Shown in pieces: positions 36,600 to 45,334 of a stretch of DNA of 63,944 nt (its first letter is position 1; each line of letters opens with the position of its first letter). The translations under genes were made by a program, and so were the position numbers. The stretch spans positions 1-63,944 of the forward strand of contig NZ_JAAAPM020000027.1 in assembly GCF_009909155.2 (NCBI RefSeq), read 5' to 3'. This stretch comes from Flavobacterium undicola (GTDB lineage Bacteria > Bacteroidota > Bacteroidia > Flavobacteriales > Flavobacteriaceae). The notes under the pieces were generated by a model, which saw only the letters and a program-made list of their open reading frames with translations, searched no databases and was not told the DNA's origin.

Positions 36600-37010
36600 T
36601 TTAGATAAAACATATAATTAATCCTTTGTCAGTTTGAGACTCATTTTTGTATTCAACTATAAATCAAAATGATTTTATTTCCGAGATCCAAGTGTCCTTA
36701 GCTTCCGCAGTCGAGTGTCAAATGTTTGAAGAATACGTAAAAAGAAAATCTGTTTGATCCGCCGCGGCGGAGAGTTATTTTCTTTTAGTATTCGAAAACT
36801 AATTTGACCGATGAGGAAGCGTAAGACTTGATTTTTTTGTTTCTTTTTTGATCAAGCAAAAAAGAAAATTAATTGGTAATATTTTTACTTTCAATAAAAC
36901 TTCAATGGTAGAAAAGTCAAGAACATCACTAATATAACAGCCCGATGTGACAAAATACTAATCAGAAAGAGATAAAAAAATTCAAAAAGAGTATCATAAC
37001 AATAAGATAT
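36600..37010. other. Intergenic region, no gene seen
   Basis: The region has no supported frame. It contains a GC-rich island CCGCCGCGGCGG at about 36759-36770, unusual in this AT-rich DNA, and filler of the type TTTTTTGATCAAGCAAAAAAGAA around 36845-36865 that looks like the repetitive intergenic DNA of Flavobacterium. Confidence 0.5.
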
Positions 37011-37012
37011 AA

Positions 37013-37044
37013 AAAAAAGGATTCGTTTTCACGAATCCTTTTTT
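37013..37044 (-). terminator. Terminator of small membrane protein gene
   Basis: AAAAAAGGATTCG and CGAATCCTTTTTT form a perfect stem around TTTTCA. It lies 17 bases past the stop of the minus-strand gene and could work in both directions. Confidence 0.85.
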
Positions 37045-37060
37045 ATGAACAATCAATAAT

Positions 37061-37225
37061 TTATAGTGATTGTTGTTTTTTTGCTCTCTTTTCTTTGAAT
37101 CTTTCCCAAGTTGCGCCTCCTACCCAGTAAGATACGAAACTAACTAGAAAAAACATTAACCAAAACCCCATTGTAAGGATGGTTAAGAAAAGTAAAAAGC
37201 CTAAATACTGTGAAAATTCAAACAT
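37061..37225 (-). CDS. Small membrane protein, unknown function
   Basis: A 54-residue protein starting MFEFSQYLGF, with one long hydrophobic stretch (about residues 8-33, possibly two short helices) and a basic C-terminal tail (RFKEKRAKKQQSL). I do not recognise a family. The frame is open to an ATG at 37294, but a -7 box at 37252-37259 places the transcript start downstream of that codon, so the shorter start is used. It is monocistronic with a strong terminator, which argues that it is a real gene. Confidence 0.6.
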   Translation of the reverse strand: MFEFSQYLGFLLFLTILTMGFWLMFFLVSFVSYWVGGATWERFKEKRAKKQQSL

Positions 37226-37251
37226 GTTTTCCGGAATTTTGAATGTAGCCA

Positions 37252-37259
37252 CAAATGTA
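37252..37259 (-). promoter_or_regulatory. -7 promoter box of small membrane protein gene
   Basis: The minus strand reads TACATTTG, an exact TAnnTTTG match 27 bases before the chosen ATG. It decides the start codon. Confidence 0.6.
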
Positions 37260-37344
37260 GCAGTTAATTTTTTTCTTAGCAATAAAAACCACACTCAATT
37301 TTCATAAAAATACATTTATGCGTACATTTAAGCTGCATTTTGTT

Positions 37345-37440
37345 TTTAGGAGCTTCTTCCTGCTGTCCACTCTATCTTTTATGTCTTAAAGAAAGACATA
37401 AAAGGATGCCGTTTACATCAGGGCTATGGCAGTAGTTTTC
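37345..37440. repeat. Possible flavobacterial intergenic repeat
   Basis: A phrase beginning GGAGCTTCTTCCTGCTGTCC (37349) leads into a stem TTTTATGTCTT/AAGACATAAAA (37377-37387, 37393-37403) and then GGATGCCG and CATCAGGGCTA. From memory, this block order recurs between genes in Flavobacterium genomes. In this window it occurs once, so the repeat status rests on recall. Confidence 0.4.
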
Positions 37441-37483
37441 ATCAAGAACTTATTTTCTAAAAATAATTAAACTATCAACAACT

Positions 37484-38869
37484 ATGAAATACAGAATCGA
37501 AAAAGACACCATGGGCGAAGTACAAGTCCCAGCCGATAAATACTGGGGCGCTCAAACCGAACGTTCTCGGAATAATTTTAAAATAGGTCTATCGGCGTCG
37601 ATGCCAAAAGAAATCATTGCTGGTTTTACTTATTTGAAAAAAGCAGCTGCTTTCGCTAATTGTGATTTGGGTGTTTTATCCATTGAAAAAAGAGATGCCA
37701 TTGCCACAGTTTGCGATGAAATCCTTGCTGGACAATTAGACGACCAATTTCCATTGGTCATTTGGCAAACAGGTTCCGGAACACAAAGCAATATGAACTT
37801 AAACGAAGTCATTGCTAACCGTGCACAAGTACTAAAAGGATTTGAAATTGGTCAGGGAGAACAATTTATCAAGGCCAACGACGATGTCAATAAATCACAG
37901 TCGTCTAATGACACCTTCCCTACTGCCATGCACATTGCGTCTTACAAATCCATTATTGACATCACAATTCCCGGAGTTGAAAAATTGCGTGATACATTAG
38001 ATGCTAAAGCAAAAGAATTCGCAACTGTGGTAAAAATTGGCCGTACCCATTTGATGGATGCTACTCCGCTGACATTAGGACAGGAACTTTCAGGTTATGT
38101 AGCCCAATTAAATTATGGATTAAAAGCACTAAAAAACACCTTAGCCCATTTATCCGAAATTGCTTTAGGCGGAACAGCCGTAGGAACTGGATTAAATACG
38201 CCAAAAGGTTATGATGTAAAAGTGGCTGAATACATTGCTGAATTTACAGCACTTCCATTTGTAACCGCCGAAAATAAATTTGAAGCCTTGGCCGCACATG
38301 ATGCCATTGTGGAATCGCATGGAGCTTTGAAACAACTGGCAGTTTCTTTAAATAAAATTGCCAATGATATCCGAATGCTGGCTTCGGGTCCACGCTCGGG
38401 AATTGGAGAAATCCTGATCCCTGAAAACGAACCCGGTTCATCCATTATGCCAGGAAAAGTAAATCCTACCCAATGCGAAGCCTTGACTATGGTTTGTGCC
38501 CAAATAATGGGAAATGATGTTGCCATTAGCGTTGGCGGAATGCAAGGTCATTATGAATTGAATGTTTTTAAACCTTTGATGGCTGCCAATTTCCTTCAAT
38601 CGGCTCGATTACTTGGAGATGCCTGCATTTCCTTTGATGAACATTGTGCTCAAGGCATTGAACCGAATTACAAACGTATCAAAGAATTAGTCGATAATTC
38701 GTTGATGTTAGTTACCGCATTAAACACTAAAATTGGTTATTATAAAGCGGCAGAAATTGCCCAAACCGCTCATAAAAACGGAACAACGCTAAAAGAAGAA
38801 GCGATTCGTTTGGGTTATGTAACTGCGGAAGATTTTGATGATTGGGTAAAACCGGAAGAGATGGTGTAG
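37484..38869 (+). CDS. fumC: Class II fumarate hydratase
   Basis: A 461-residue cytoplasmic TCA-cycle enzyme interconverting fumarate and malate. It carries the family signature [11 protein letters not shown] with the catalytic serine loop, [16 protein letters not shown], and [19 protein letters not shown] at the A site. Length is normal. It is monocistronic and followed by a strong terminator. Confidence 0.95.
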   Translation: MKYRIEKDTMGEVQVPADKYWGAQTERSRNNFKIGLSASMPKEIIAGFTYLKKAAAFANCDLGVLSIEKRDAIATVCDEILAGQLDDQFPLVIWQTGSGTQSNMNLNEVIANRAQVLKGFEIGQGEQFIKANDDVNKSQSSNDTFPTAMHIASYKSIIDITIPGVEKLRDTLDAKAKEFATVVKIGRTHLMDATPLTLGQELSGYVAQLNYGLKALKNTLAHLSEIALGGTAVGTGLNTPKGYDVKVAEYIAEFTALPFVTAENKFEALAAHDAIVESHGALKQLAVSLNKIANDIRMLASGPRSGIGEILIPENEPGSSIMPGKVNPTQCEALTMVCAQIMGNDVAISVGGMQGHYELNVFKPLMAANFLQSARLLGDACISFDEHCAQGIEPNYKRIKELVDNSLMLVTALNTKIGYYKAAEIAQTAHKNGTTLKEEAIRLGYVTAEDFDDWVKPEEMV

Positions 38870-38922
38870 TTAATGGTAAATTATTAATTGTTAATTATAA
38901 ATTTTCAGTGATGTTTCTATTG

Positions 38923-38957
38923 AAAAGAGCTTTCTATAAAATTTAGAAAGCTCTTTT
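38923..38957. terminator. Bidirectional terminator between fumC and dehydrogenase gene
   Basis: AAAAGAGCTTTCTA and TAGAAAGCTCTTTT form a long stem with T runs on both sides. It lies between two convergent genes. Confidence 0.85.
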
Positions 38958-38987
38958 CATTTATAATTTATAACTAACCATTCATAA

Positions 38988-40193
38988 TTATTCTCTCTCT
39001 ACATAATCCTGCAAATAACTAAATCTAGTCGTTAATTTACCGTTTTCAGTAATTTTAGCTCTTTGCAAAATCCCATCTTTGTCTCCATTAAAAAAAGCGG
39101 GAATTACATGTTCCAGAAACATCGCACCGAAACCTTCGCTGGCATCTTTTGGTAAGGTACATGGTAAATTATCAACAGCCATCACCACAATAGCAGCAGG
39201 ATGAAACACATCAACTTCCTTGTTTTCTATTGGTAAATACCCATAAAAAGGTTCTTCAATAGTAGAAGAACGCAACATGCAAGCTATTGGACCATTAATA
39301 TCACAGGAAATATCAGCAACTATTTTTATTTTGCAATCTTTAGATTGTAACATTTCTTTGGTCAGAATTTGAGGAGCTTCATTGGCATGAAAATGTGCCG
39401 TAATTACCACATCAGAAACTTTGGTAAAACGATCAAAATTGCTTTCGTATTCCTGCGGATTCTTAAAAAAATCATGTTTTTCTAAGACCGCCGTTCCATC
39501 TTTTCTTTGATTGTAATCTAAAACATCTATTTGAGTGTAAACGGACTGAGTATAATTCTTAGTCAAATAATTATCCACCGTAACCGATTTCACTTTAATA
39601 GCGTCTAATATTTCTTTTACACCACTACCCACTTTTCCAGTTCCTGTAACCACAAATTTTATAGGAGGCAAAACGATTCTTTTTAAATGACGAATTAAAT
39701 CTTCTTTTCCAGAAAGTGTTTCGGCTTTTGGCAATTTAAACAATTCAAATTTTAATCCGAAAGCACGAATACTGTTATAAGCTCCAACCATTCCTGCATA
39801 GTATCCAAAACCAATTAGACGATGATTATCCGCATTCACAATAGTTTCATGATCATAGAAATCAATATTTTTGGCTAATAGTCCTTGCAATAAAGCTTTG
39901 TTGTGCGGTTGTTTTTTTATCGTATGCGAAAAAAAGAAATAAGACTTATTAGGAATCATATCTTCCACCGGAACTTCTTTCACTCCAAAAAACACATCAG
40001 AATCACTAATATCATCAACTACCTCGATACCCAGATTTTGATATTCTGCATCACTAAAAGCTCTACTAACTGAACTTTCAACTTTAACATTAACTTCTGG
40101 ATAAAGTGTTTTTAATTTTACTAATTCATTAGGCGAAAACACCACTCTTTTATCAGTTGGGCTTTTACGTTCTTTTAATATTCCAAATTTCAT
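38988..40193 (-). CDS. Saccharopine-dehydrogenase-like / alanine dehydrogenase-PNT family protein
   Basis: A 401-residue oxidoreductase. Residues 1-130 match the alanine dehydrogenase/transhydrogenase N-terminal domain (MKFGILKERKSPTDKRVVFS). The centre holds a nucleotide-binding fold with VVTGTGKVGSGVKEIL. The C-terminal part (HPAAIVVMAVDNLPCTLPKDASEGF) is typical of lysine-forming saccharopine dehydrogenase relatives. The reaction is uncertain: alpha-aminoadipate lysine synthesis is not expected in this group. The frame extends to a TTG at 40217; the ATG at 40193 is preferred. Confidence 0.75.
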   Translation of the reverse strand: MKFGILKERKSPTDKRVVFSPNELVKLKTLYPEVNVKVESSVSRAFSDAEYQNLGIEVVDDISDSDVFFGVKEVPVEDMIPNKSYFFFSHTIKKQPHNKALLQGLLAKNIDFYDHETIVNADNHRLIGFGYYAGMVGAYNSIRAFGLKFELFKLPKAETLSGKEDLIRHLKRIVLPPIKFVVTGTGKVGSGVKEILDAIKVKSVTVDNYLTKNYTQSVYTQIDVLDYNQRKDGTAVLEKHDFFKNPQEYESNFDRFTKVSDVVITAHFHANEAPQILTKEMLQSKDCKIKIVADISCDINGPIACMLRSSTIEEPFYGYLPIENKEVDVFHPAAIVVMAVDNLPCTLPKDASEGFGAMFLEHVIPAFFNGDKDGILQRAKITENGKLTTRFSYLQDYVERE

Positions 40194-40407
40194 ATTTTGA
40201 TATTCCTTTAATTTCAAGCTGTTACGGCAGTATTTTACTACATCAACAACAAGAATTTTAATTATTTTTTTTCTTCTTTTTTATAAAAAAAATGCAATCA
40301 AAATCATTAAAAGCTGAAAGACAAAAACATAGAAAAAAGTCCCTTAAAAACTTTCAAAAAATTCTGTTAACATTCAAAAAAACAAGAAACAAAAGCGTTT
40401 GATTCTA

Positions 40408-40415
40408 TATATTTG
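40408..40415 (+). promoter_or_regulatory. -7 promoter box of serine hydrolase gene
   Basis: TATATTTG matches TAnnTTTG, 20 bases before the ATG at 40435. It rules out the TTG at 40399 as start. Confidence 0.6.
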
Positions 40416-40434
40416 CCAATATAGCCCCGTGAAA

Positions 40435-41646
40435 ATGATTTTTATAAAAAAGACAAATATACTACAATTACTCCTGCTTCTTTTAATTTTGAGTTCTTGT
40501 AACCAAAAGAATACAGAAGGAGAACTTTCTGATAGCGAATTTCCAAAAGACACCATGCCACACATGGAGCCGCCAACAAAGAAATTACCCAAATTAACAG
40601 CACAATACATCAACTCTAAAAGAAATGCTATCGAGCATTTTTACAATAGAAACTGGCCAAACAACAGTATGAACGGAAGTTTTCTTGTGGCTCAAAATGG
40701 TCAAATTATCTTTGAAAAATATGAAGGTATGGCTAATTTCAGAGACGAAAGACCTATTACCGCTACTACTCCACTGCATTTGGCATCGGTAACTAAGGTG
40801 TTAACGGCAACGGCTGTTTTAAAACTGATAGACGCTAAGAAAATTGGTTTAGACCAAAAAGTAAATACCATTTTACCTACTTTCCCTTTTCCTGAAGTAA
40901 CCGTTAAAATGCTTTTAAATCACCGTAGCGGAATGCGTAATTACGCCTATTTTACCGATAAAAAAGATGGAGTTTGGGATCGTCATGATATTTTGTCGAA
41001 CAAAGACATTGTAAATTTAATGGCTACAAAAAACATTGGTCTTGAATGTAGAACTGGTACTCGTTTTGCCTATTGCAATACTAATTATGCCGTTTTGGCA
41101 CTTATTATCGAAAAAGCAACTGGTCTTAGTTACAAAAAAGCAATGGAACGTATGATTTTCAAACCATTGGGCATGAATCATACTTTTGTTTTTGATTACG
41201 AAAAAAATAAGGATACAATAGTTCCTTCTTATAAAGGTAACAAGGTCGAAATAGGCAAAGATTATCTAGATGCCATTTATGGAGACAAAAATATCTATTC
41301 AACACCAAGAGATTTATTAAAATTTGATTTAGCTCGAAATTCATCTGGTTTTTTAAGTCCTAAATTATTAAAACTGGTATATACTCCTTTTAGTAACGAA
41401 CGTAAAGGCGAAAAAAATTACGGTCTTGGAATACGAATGATCAATTGGGAAACAGGACAAAATTTCTATTTCCACAACGGATGGTGGCATGGCAATACCT
41501 CTTCTTATGTCACATTACAAAAAGAGCATGTCACAATTATTGCCTTATCAAATAAGTTTACTACAAAAACCTATCAGGTTCGAAAATTGGCTCCGCTTTT
41601 TGGTGATTATCCATTCAAATTAGGCAAAGACGAAAAAGAGGAATAA
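40435..41646 (+). CDS. Serine hydrolase (class C beta-lactamase-like lipoprotein)
   Basis: A 403-residue lipoprotein: hydrophobic N-terminus and lipobox LILSSC. The catalytic domain of the AmpC/penicillin-binding-protein type has SxxK as ASVTKVL, YxN as AYCNTNYA, and an HxG motif (HNGWWHG) in place of KTG. Such proteins include D-aminopeptidases, esterases and cell-wall enzymes; true beta-lactamase activity is unlikely to be the main function. It is monocistronic and lies just before ssrA. Confidence 0.85.
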   Translation: MIFIKKTNILQLLLLLLILSSCNQKNTEGELSDSEFPKDTMPHMEPPTKKLPKLTAQYINSKRNAIEHFYNRNWPNNSMNGSFLVAQNGQIIFEKYEGMANFRDERPITATTPLHLASVTKVLTATAVLKLIDAKKIGLDQKVNTILPTFPFPEVTVKMLLNHRSGMRNYAYFTDKKDGVWDRHDILSNKDIVNLMATKNIGLECRTGTRFAYCNTNYAVLALIIEKATGLSYKKAMERMIFKPLGMNHTFVFDYEKNKDTIVPSYKGNKVEIGKDYLDAIYGDKNIYSTPRDLLKFDLARNSSGFLSPKLLKLVYTPFSNERKGEKNYGLGIRMINWETGQNFYFHNGWWHGNTSSYVTLQKEHVTIIALSNKFTTKTYQVRKLAPLFGDYPFKLGKDEKEE

Positions 41647-41743
41647 TTTTTGCTCTAACAATAGGCAATCAAATAGCGGAATTAAAGTAGAAAATTGTAT
41701 ATTCGCGCACTCAAAAAAAGTTATTTGAGTACATATTAAAACT

Positions 41744-42138
41744 GGGGTCGACTGGTTTTGACAGCAAGTCGAATTGAACAGTAAGCACGTCGAGCATTGA
41801 GACCTTGCTCGTAAATATAAGATCTCACACTTTTACACGGCGAAAATACTTACGCTTTAGCTGCATAATCCGAATTATAGTACGATTAAGCCACGTTCCT
41901 ATCAGATAGGAAAGCTGGATTCTCCTTGAAAGCCTTGGTTTGTGGCGTTCAGTTTAGGGGAACCGTAAAAATAAACCTAGATTTCCATGAGCTTCGGGTG
42001 GTTTTCGAAAATTAAGAAGATAAGTAGTATGTGGCTGTTTCTGGCCTAGCATACTATCGAAAACTCAATCAGAAAATAAGCGTGTAGAAAGCTCTTTAAT
42101 TGCTTGTTTGGACCCGGGTTCGATTCCCGGCGACTCCA
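41744..42138 (+). ncRNA. ssrA: tmRNA (transfer-messenger RNA)
   Basis: The 5' end GGGGTCGACTGGTTTTGACAG and the 3' end GGTTCGATTCCCGGCGACTCC form the tRNA-like domain with a 7-bp acceptor stem (one G-U pair) and T-loop. A short tag frame lies in between. The length of about 395 bases is normal. CCA is not encoded; ACAT follows the acceptor stem. It rescues stalled ribosomes together with SmpB. A strong terminator follows. The 3' end of ssrA is a frequent integration site for mobile DNA, and accessory DNA does begin right after it here. Confidence 0.95.
41839..41868 (+). other. tmRNA proteolysis tag reading frame
   Basis: GGC GAA AAT ACT TAC GCT TTA GCT GCA TAA encodes GENTYALAA, following the alanine carried by the tmRNA itself. 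It ends in ALAA, the degradation signal recognised by ClpXP. Confidence 0.9.
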
Positions 42139-42141
42139 CAT

Positions 42142-42175
42142 AAAAGCCTGTAATCAACTGATTTACAGGCTTTTT
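42142..42175 (+). terminator. Rho-independent terminator of ssrA
   Basis: AAAAGCCTGTAA pairs with TTACAGGCTTTT across a short loop and ends in TTTTT, 4 bases after the tmRNA 3' end. Confidence 0.88.
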
Positions 42176-42584
42176 AATTTACAGTTGACGATTTGGTTGA
42201 TAAAAATCCTTGTTAATATTTTTTTTGAATTTATTACAACTTAATATATAAAGAGAGTTGTTAAAATCCTCAATTTATAATTTAACAAACCTAACACTTG
42301 GTTTTAACAAGTAGTACGTTTTAGTTAATGAGTAATAACAGTAAAAGACTATATTTTTTTTAGTAATTAATTTGATTATTAAGTTATATAATAGCTACAA
42401 ATTTTAAAGCTGAACGTTTCATTTTATGGTGTAACAAATCTAAACATATACAAAGATTTCCAGTTTCATTTGTTCTTTATAAATCTGTTTACTCCAATAA
42501 AAAATCTAAAGATTAGGCGAAAATAAAAGATAAGCAGTATTATTAACAAAAGACTATTTTTAATTACTACTATCCGAAAGTCTA
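42176..42584. other. Intergenic region after ssrA, no gene seen
   Basis: Very AT-rich, with no supported frame and no tRNA. No copy of the ssrA 3' end was noticed here or further downstream by eye. Confidence 0.5.
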
Positions 42585-42589
42585 AAATA

Positions 42590-43690
42590 AAAAGAGCCTG
42601 AGAATCCCGTATTTTTGATTTTGCGAAACAAATAATACTTTATGGGACTCTTCAGGCGAAACAAAAATATCAAAAAACCAGTTATACGACAAATTATTGA
42701 CCTAGTTCCTCGATGGATGATTGAATCTTGTGTTAAAAAACACACATCAGACAAAGGCTGTAGTAAATATAAGACTTAGGACCAATTTGTAGCATTAACT
42801 TACGGACAGCTAAATAAGTGCTACACTTTAAATGATATTTCCACTGGAATTGGGGTTAGCGAGACTTTTATTGGCGACTTAGGACTGACTCAAAGTCCAG
42901 CAAGATCCACGATGAGTGATGGCAATAAAAAGCGTGATTGGAAAGTGTTTGAGTCTTTGTATTACAGAGTCTTGAAACATTATGAAAGAGTTTTGAAAAA
43001 CGAATCTCACCGTAGTATTATCAAAGAAATTAAAGACCAAAACATAAAATTGATCGACAGTACTACAATTAGTCTGTGTTTAAATATGTTTGACTGGGCA
43101 AAGTTTCGGACAGCAAAAGGTGGTTTGAAAATACACACCTGCTGGGATGACAATTTACAAATTCCGGACTTGGTAAATATAACAGAAGCAAAAACACACG
43201 ATCGGTACGGCATAGGTCAGTTAGTTTTCTCAAAAGGAACAATTGTTGTGGAGGATAGGGCTTATTTTGATTTTACATTGATGCTGCATCGGATTCAAGC
43301 TGAAAATGTTTTTGTTACTCGGATTAAGACAAACACATTGTTCGAATCCATCCAAGAATTGGACTTGCCCGATGAAGAAGATCAAGATATTATTAAGGAC
43401 GAAATAGTTGTTTTAAACAGCAATAAAGCCATAGAAACAGGCATTAATGAACAAAAGCTAAGATTAGTTCATGTTTATAAACAAGACGAAAATAAGGTTA
43501 TCGAAATAATAACTAATAATTTAGAATGGTCGGCTAGAACAATAGCCGATTTATATAAAAAGAGATGGGATATCAAATTGTTTTTCAAGGCAATGAAACA
43601 AAACCTACAGATAAAAACATTCCTAGGCACAAGCGAAAAAGCGGCCAAATTAGCTGAATTTGAAGTTTTTGGTTCTATTTCCAAATAATG
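42590..43690 (+). mobile_element. Remnant of an IS4-type insertion sequence
   Basis: The stretch holds a transposase gene with an amber stop and a lost 3' end. A likely left end lies near AGAGCCTGAGAATCCCG (42591-42607), but no inverted partner is found on the right, consistent with a deletion. After 43690 comes unrelated DNA with a GAGGCTG/CAGCCTC stem (43763-43787), which could be the end of a second element. Confidence 0.65.
42642..43688 (+). pseudogene. IS4-family transposase, interrupted and truncated
   Basis: The frame runs from ATG 42642 (MGLFRRNKNIKK) to a TAG at 42777-42779 and then continues in the same frame to 43688. The stop sits in SKYKT*DQFVAL, where relatives normally have a tryptophan, so TGG to TAG is likely. 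Downstream, the DDE segments are recognisable (LIDSTTISLCL, IVVEDRAYFDF, YKKRWDIKLFFKAMKQNL). The protein breaks off after KTFLGTSEKAAK, where about 80 residues of family sequence should follow. It is therefore dead. Confidence 0.85.
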
Positions 43691-43994
43691 AATTTTAAAT
43701 TTTTGGAGCCTTTTAACGGCTAAAATGAGTAAAAAGAGTAATCGTTTTTTAGATAATTTAGAGAGGCTGTCCAAAAAAGGCAGCCTCATTCAGTTTTAAA
43801 AGATTCTTCTAAAAAGGTTTATAAAGCCAAAAATATTTCTAAAATTGAAAAAACAGGCATTAGCTACCCATTTGGCAAAATTGTGAGCACCTCTTTTTAT
43901 AAAAGTGGTAGTTAATAATCACTCAAAACTGTCATAAACATTTTCTCACATGAAAGAAAAAAAAATGTCGCTAATAGAATAATTTGCACTTTCA
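43690..43994. other. Intergenic patch with gene fragments
   Basis: No intact gene. A plus-strand frame at about 43806-43914 reads like the C-terminus of a protein (SKKVYKAKNISKIEKTG, then SYPFGKIVSTSFYKSGS and stop) without a start codon. It may be a leftover of a disrupted gene. A GAGGCTG/CAGCCTC stem at 43763-43787 resembles an IS end or terminator. Confidence 0.35.
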
Positions 43995-45026
43995 TCATTC
44001 TCCTAAATTAATATTCGTACTACATATTGGGTATATGCTTTCTAAATCAATTGTATATAACTTTTTATATTTTGAATCATAGAAAATTTCATAAAAACTT
44101 TTATTTAAAATGACCCTAGACATTGGTTTACCATCGTAAGAAAATTGATGTACTTCTGATTTCTTTTTATCACCTACGTACAAGAGCAAAAAAGAATTTT
44201 TCAAACAAACCAAACTTTTGAAATAATGCGTGTTTTTTTCGTCGAAAAAATCTCGTGATTTTGGCATTAAAAGTTTATCCCCAAATACTAATTGTTTTTT
44301 AATTTTAAAATCAAAATCCATTATATTTATAATATTAAAAAGTAAAAAACCTGAAACAATTTTATTATTTTCTTTTGAATATGATAAATAATTTCGATTT
44401 ACATTTTTCTTATCTTCCATTGGCATCTTATCTATGTAATCATTATCTAATATTTGTCCTTTAAAATTGTATTTATTGTATTTAATATCAAATAAATAAT
44501 ATGTAGAATCTGTTGCGGTTTCAAAATTTTCACCATATAATTTTTCATCATCTAAAAATAAATTTCCGGACACATGAAGTTTTGTTGGTAATTCAAATTT
44601 AAAAACATCTTTATCAATAAACTTATTATTCAAAATGTCATCCAATTTAATTTTGTAAATATTTTTTGTTCCAAAATCATTAATATAAAGGAAGTTTTTA
44701 TCAAAAGGGGATAAGATTATTTTAGGATTTAGATATTCATTAGGACCCCTTCCAATTCTGCCATAACCAGCTATATGTTTATATGTTTTTCTGTTAAAAA
44801 AATTGATTCGAGTATCCAAACTATAATCCTCTGTAATTAATAGAGAGTCCATGAAAATAATTTTCCCTGGTGTTATGTTTTCAAACTGTTTTAACTCTTG
44901 TAAATTTATATTTATGATTTTGGGAAATGATTTTAAATTATAAGTTATTTGTTTTTCATCTTTGCTACAAGATATTAACATCATAAATATAGAAACTAAG
45001 AATATATATTGTTTTTTTATTTTCAT
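43995..45026 (-). CDS. 6-bladed beta-propeller lipoprotein (BF3164/TolB-like)
   Basis: A 343-residue lipoprotein (lipobox MMLISCSKD). The body has repeated blades with a characteristic GRIGRGPNEYLNPKI segment and HQFSYDGKPM near the end, as in BF3164-like propeller proteins of Bacteroidetes. Two relatives lie at 53133 and 62694, each followed by a thioredoxin-like lipoprotein; this copy has no such partner and lies among broken genes. The function is unknown; the family is often found beside NVEALA-type peptides. An ATG at 45047 is also possible, but the signal peptide begins at 45026. Confidence 0.7.
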   Translation of the reverse strand: MKIKKQYIFLVSIFMMLISCSKDEKQITYNLKSFPKIININLQELKQFENITPGKIIFMDSLLITEDYSLDTRINFFNRKTYKHIAGYGRIGRGPNEYLNPKIILSPFDKNFLYINDFGTKNIYKIKLDDILNNKFIDKDVFKFELPTKLHVSGNLFLDDEKLYGENFETATDSTYYLFDIKYNKYNFKGQILDNDYIDKMPMEDKKNVNRNYLSYSKENNKIVSGFLLFNIINIMDFDFKIKKQLVFGDKLLMPKSRDFFDEKNTHYFKSLVCLKNSFLLLYVGDKKKSEVHQFSYDGKPMSRVILNKSFYEIFYDSKYKKLYTIDLESIYPICSTNINLGE

Positions 45027-45125
45027 ATTTAATATTTTTTGGTTCATGAGCTATAGTTTAAGTTTAATTTTAGTAGGATAATTAAACTGCATATTGTGTA
45101 TTATATACCAATAACCTGAGTTCGA

Positions 45126-45296
45126 TTAATAAGATTGCAAGTATACCAAATCAGAAGTATTGTTTTTGGAAACACTTTGCAACTGGTCTGCTAATTGGTC
45201 TGTAACTGTTACATTGTTTTGGGCATAGGCGGGAAACATCCACAACAGCAGGAATAAATATAAAAAACTTGAAAAGCAGTATTCTTTTGGATTCAT
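45126..45296 (-). pseudogene. Truncated 5' copy of the neighbouring MG2-domain gene
   Basis: From ATG 45296 the frame encodes a signal peptide (ending MFPAYAQNN), then VTVTDQLADQLQSVSKNNTS and DLVYLQ before a stop at 45126. This is a close paralogue of the N-terminus of the gene at 45335-47659 (AITDQLAAQIQSVSKNNASD, VVYLQTSKG). The copy stops at the junction with unrelated DNA, so it is the surviving 5' end of a deleted tandem paralogue. Confidence 0.8.
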
Positions 45297-45334
45297 TGGT
45301 TTTGAATTGATGTATTCTTTATTTTTTTCAAGAT

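Noticed and set aside
43475..43789. Minus-strand frame of 104 codons across the transposase 3' end
   Set aside because: Mostly antisense to the transposase; composition and lack of motifs argue against a gene.
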